Source of the DNA: Sphingomonas sp.
GTDB lineage: Bacteria > Pseudomonadota > Alphaproteobacteria > Sphingomonadales > Sphingomonadaceae
NCBI GenBank assembly: GCA_025936675.1
Contig: JAICSX010000049.1
Span: 1-14,014 of the forward strand
Reading direction: 5' to 3'
Length of the DNA: 14,014 bases
The notes under the pieces are model-generated. The model worked only from the letters and a program-made list of their open reading frames with translations. It did not search any database and had not been told where the DNA came from. Numbering within the stretch: position 1 is the first letter of the stretch; the number at the start of each line of letters is the position of its first letter. Shown one piece after another: positions 13,297 through 14,014 of this stretch. The translations under genes and the position numbers were made by a program.

Positions 13297-14014
13297 ATGA
13301 CGACTGACGAGCTGATCGACCGGTCCAAGGTCAACGATACGCGCAAGGCAGAGCTGCTTGCGACGCCCGTCGAGCATATCGACATCACGAAGTTCGACGC
13401 TCGCCCGATCGTCGACGCGATGGGTCACATGAGCTTCACCAGCCGCGACCTGGCCCGCGCCACCAAGATCTACAACATGATGCTCGAGGACCAGAGCTGC
13501 TCGGTAATCCTGGTGATTGCCGGCTCGACCTCGGCCGCCGGCTGCATGGACCTCTATTCGGAGCTCGTCCGGTCGAACATGGTAGACGCGGTGGTCGCCA
13601 CCGGCGCCTCGATCGTGGACATGGATTTCTTCGAAGCGCTTGGCCACAAGCACTACCAAGCCAATGAGATTCCTGACGATGATACTTTGCGCTCGCTCTA
13701 CATCGACCGCATCTACGACACCTATATCGACGAGGAGCAGCTACAGGACTGCGACCACACCATCGGCGCGATCGCGGACAGCCTCGAGCCGCGCCCGTAC
13801 AGCAGCCGAGCCTTCATCCGCGAGATGGGCAAGTGGCTGAGCGAGGGCAACGCCAAGAAAGAGGGCAGCCTCGTCCAGCTTGCCTACGAAAATGACGTGC
13901 CCATCTTCTGTCCGGCCTTCACCGACAGCTCGGCCGGCTTCGGCCTCGTCAAGCACCAGGTCGACGCGATGAAGCGCGGCGGCCATTACATGACGCTCGA
14001 CAGCATCGCCGACT
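13297..14014 (+). CDS. Deoxyhypusine synthase-like protein, probable homospermidine synthase (3' end outside window)
   Basis: The first 239 residues of a deoxyhypusine synthase-family enzyme. Family landmarks are FDARPIVDAMGHMSFTSRDL (near 32-51), the NAD-binding IAGSTSAAGCMDLY region, NMVDAVVATGASIVDMDFFEALG, and CPAFTDSSAGFGL. The catalytic lysine lies further on, outside the window. These enzymes take an aminobutyl group with NAD. Bacteria lack eIF5A, so here the acceptor is probably putrescine, giving homospermidine, using product of the upstream decarboxylase. ATG 13297 has GGAG 7 nt upstream; ATG 13291 is the alternative. No stop codon occurs before the window end. Confidence 0.9.
   Translation, partial: MTTDELIDRSKVNDTRKAELLATPVEHIDITKFDARPIVDAMGHMSFTSRDLARATKIYNMMLEDQSCSVILVIAGSTSAAGCMDLYSELVRSNMVDAVVATGASIVDMDFFEALGHKHYQANEIPDDDTLRSLYIDRIYDTYIDEEQLQDCDHTIGAIADSLEPRPYSSRAFIREMGKWLSEGNAKKEGSLVQLAYENDVPIFCPAFTDSSAGFGLVKHQVDAMKRGGHYMTLDSIAD

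Overview
The window looks like a chromosomal segment of a GC-rich alphaproteobacterium, most likely a sphingomonad (Sphingomonadales). This rests on the high GC of most genes, the order ffs / dnaX / ybaB, signal-peptide EF-hand proteins of a type I associate with sphingomonads, palindromic repeats of the GATCAAGTCCGGGG and CCCCTCCCGC types, and an ornithine decarboxylase beside a deoxyhypusine-synthase-like gene (sym-homospermidine is a characteristic polyamine of Sphingomonas). The genus is an inference; there is no rRNA or marker search behind it.

Region 1 (1-1836) is an accessory patch. It starts with the N-terminal part of an IS1595-family transposase (minus strand, cut by the window edge). 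An AT-rich stretch follows: a small four-helix membrane protein, then a plus-strand pair overlapping by ATGA. The first of the pair is a 118-residue PD-(D/E)XK-like nuclease module resembling the C-terminal toxin domains of polymorphic toxins. The second is an unrecognised 199-residue protein in the position of its immunity gene. Copies of one palindromic repeat lie near both edges.

Region 2 (1837-4633, minus strand) is core: the small SRP RNA with its own promoter and T-tract, a six-helix membrane protein, dnaX (DNA polymerase III gamma/tau) and ybaB/ebfC, with gaps of 10 bp and 1 bp between the three protein genes. The recR gene that often follows ybaB is not present; the accessory patch begins there instead.

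Region 3 (4701-7013, plus) holds three tandem paralogues of exported EF-hand proteins. Each has two canonical calcium loops, two degenerate ones and a variable middle linker. The last two share a conserved block around their start codons.

Region 4 (7010-9524, minus) is an iron-sulfur cluster: two different class I cysteine desulfurases and an adrenodoxin-type [2Fe-2S] ferredoxin, joined by 4-bp start/stop overlaps. A divergent alpha/beta hydrolase (9642-10325) shares a 117-bp promoter region that contains two strong palindromes. Then come a 55-residue membrane peptide, an 84-residue helical protein and a threonine/serine dehydratase-like PLP enzyme.

Region 5 (11708-14014) is a polyamine locus. 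An ornithine decarboxylase-like fold-III PLP enzyme has a 5' leader whose 12-bp hairpin contains the ribosome binding site; it may be the alphaproteobacterial speF RNA element and overlaps a tiny ORF. Downstream, past a large inverted repeat, is a deoxyhypusine-synthase-like gene running off the window, plausibly making homospermidine from the decarboxylase's putrescine.

The items most worth a second look are the orphan toxin/immunity pair, the decarboxylase leader RNA, the EF-hand triplet and its odd start region, and the coupled desulfurase/desulfurase/ferredoxin unit.
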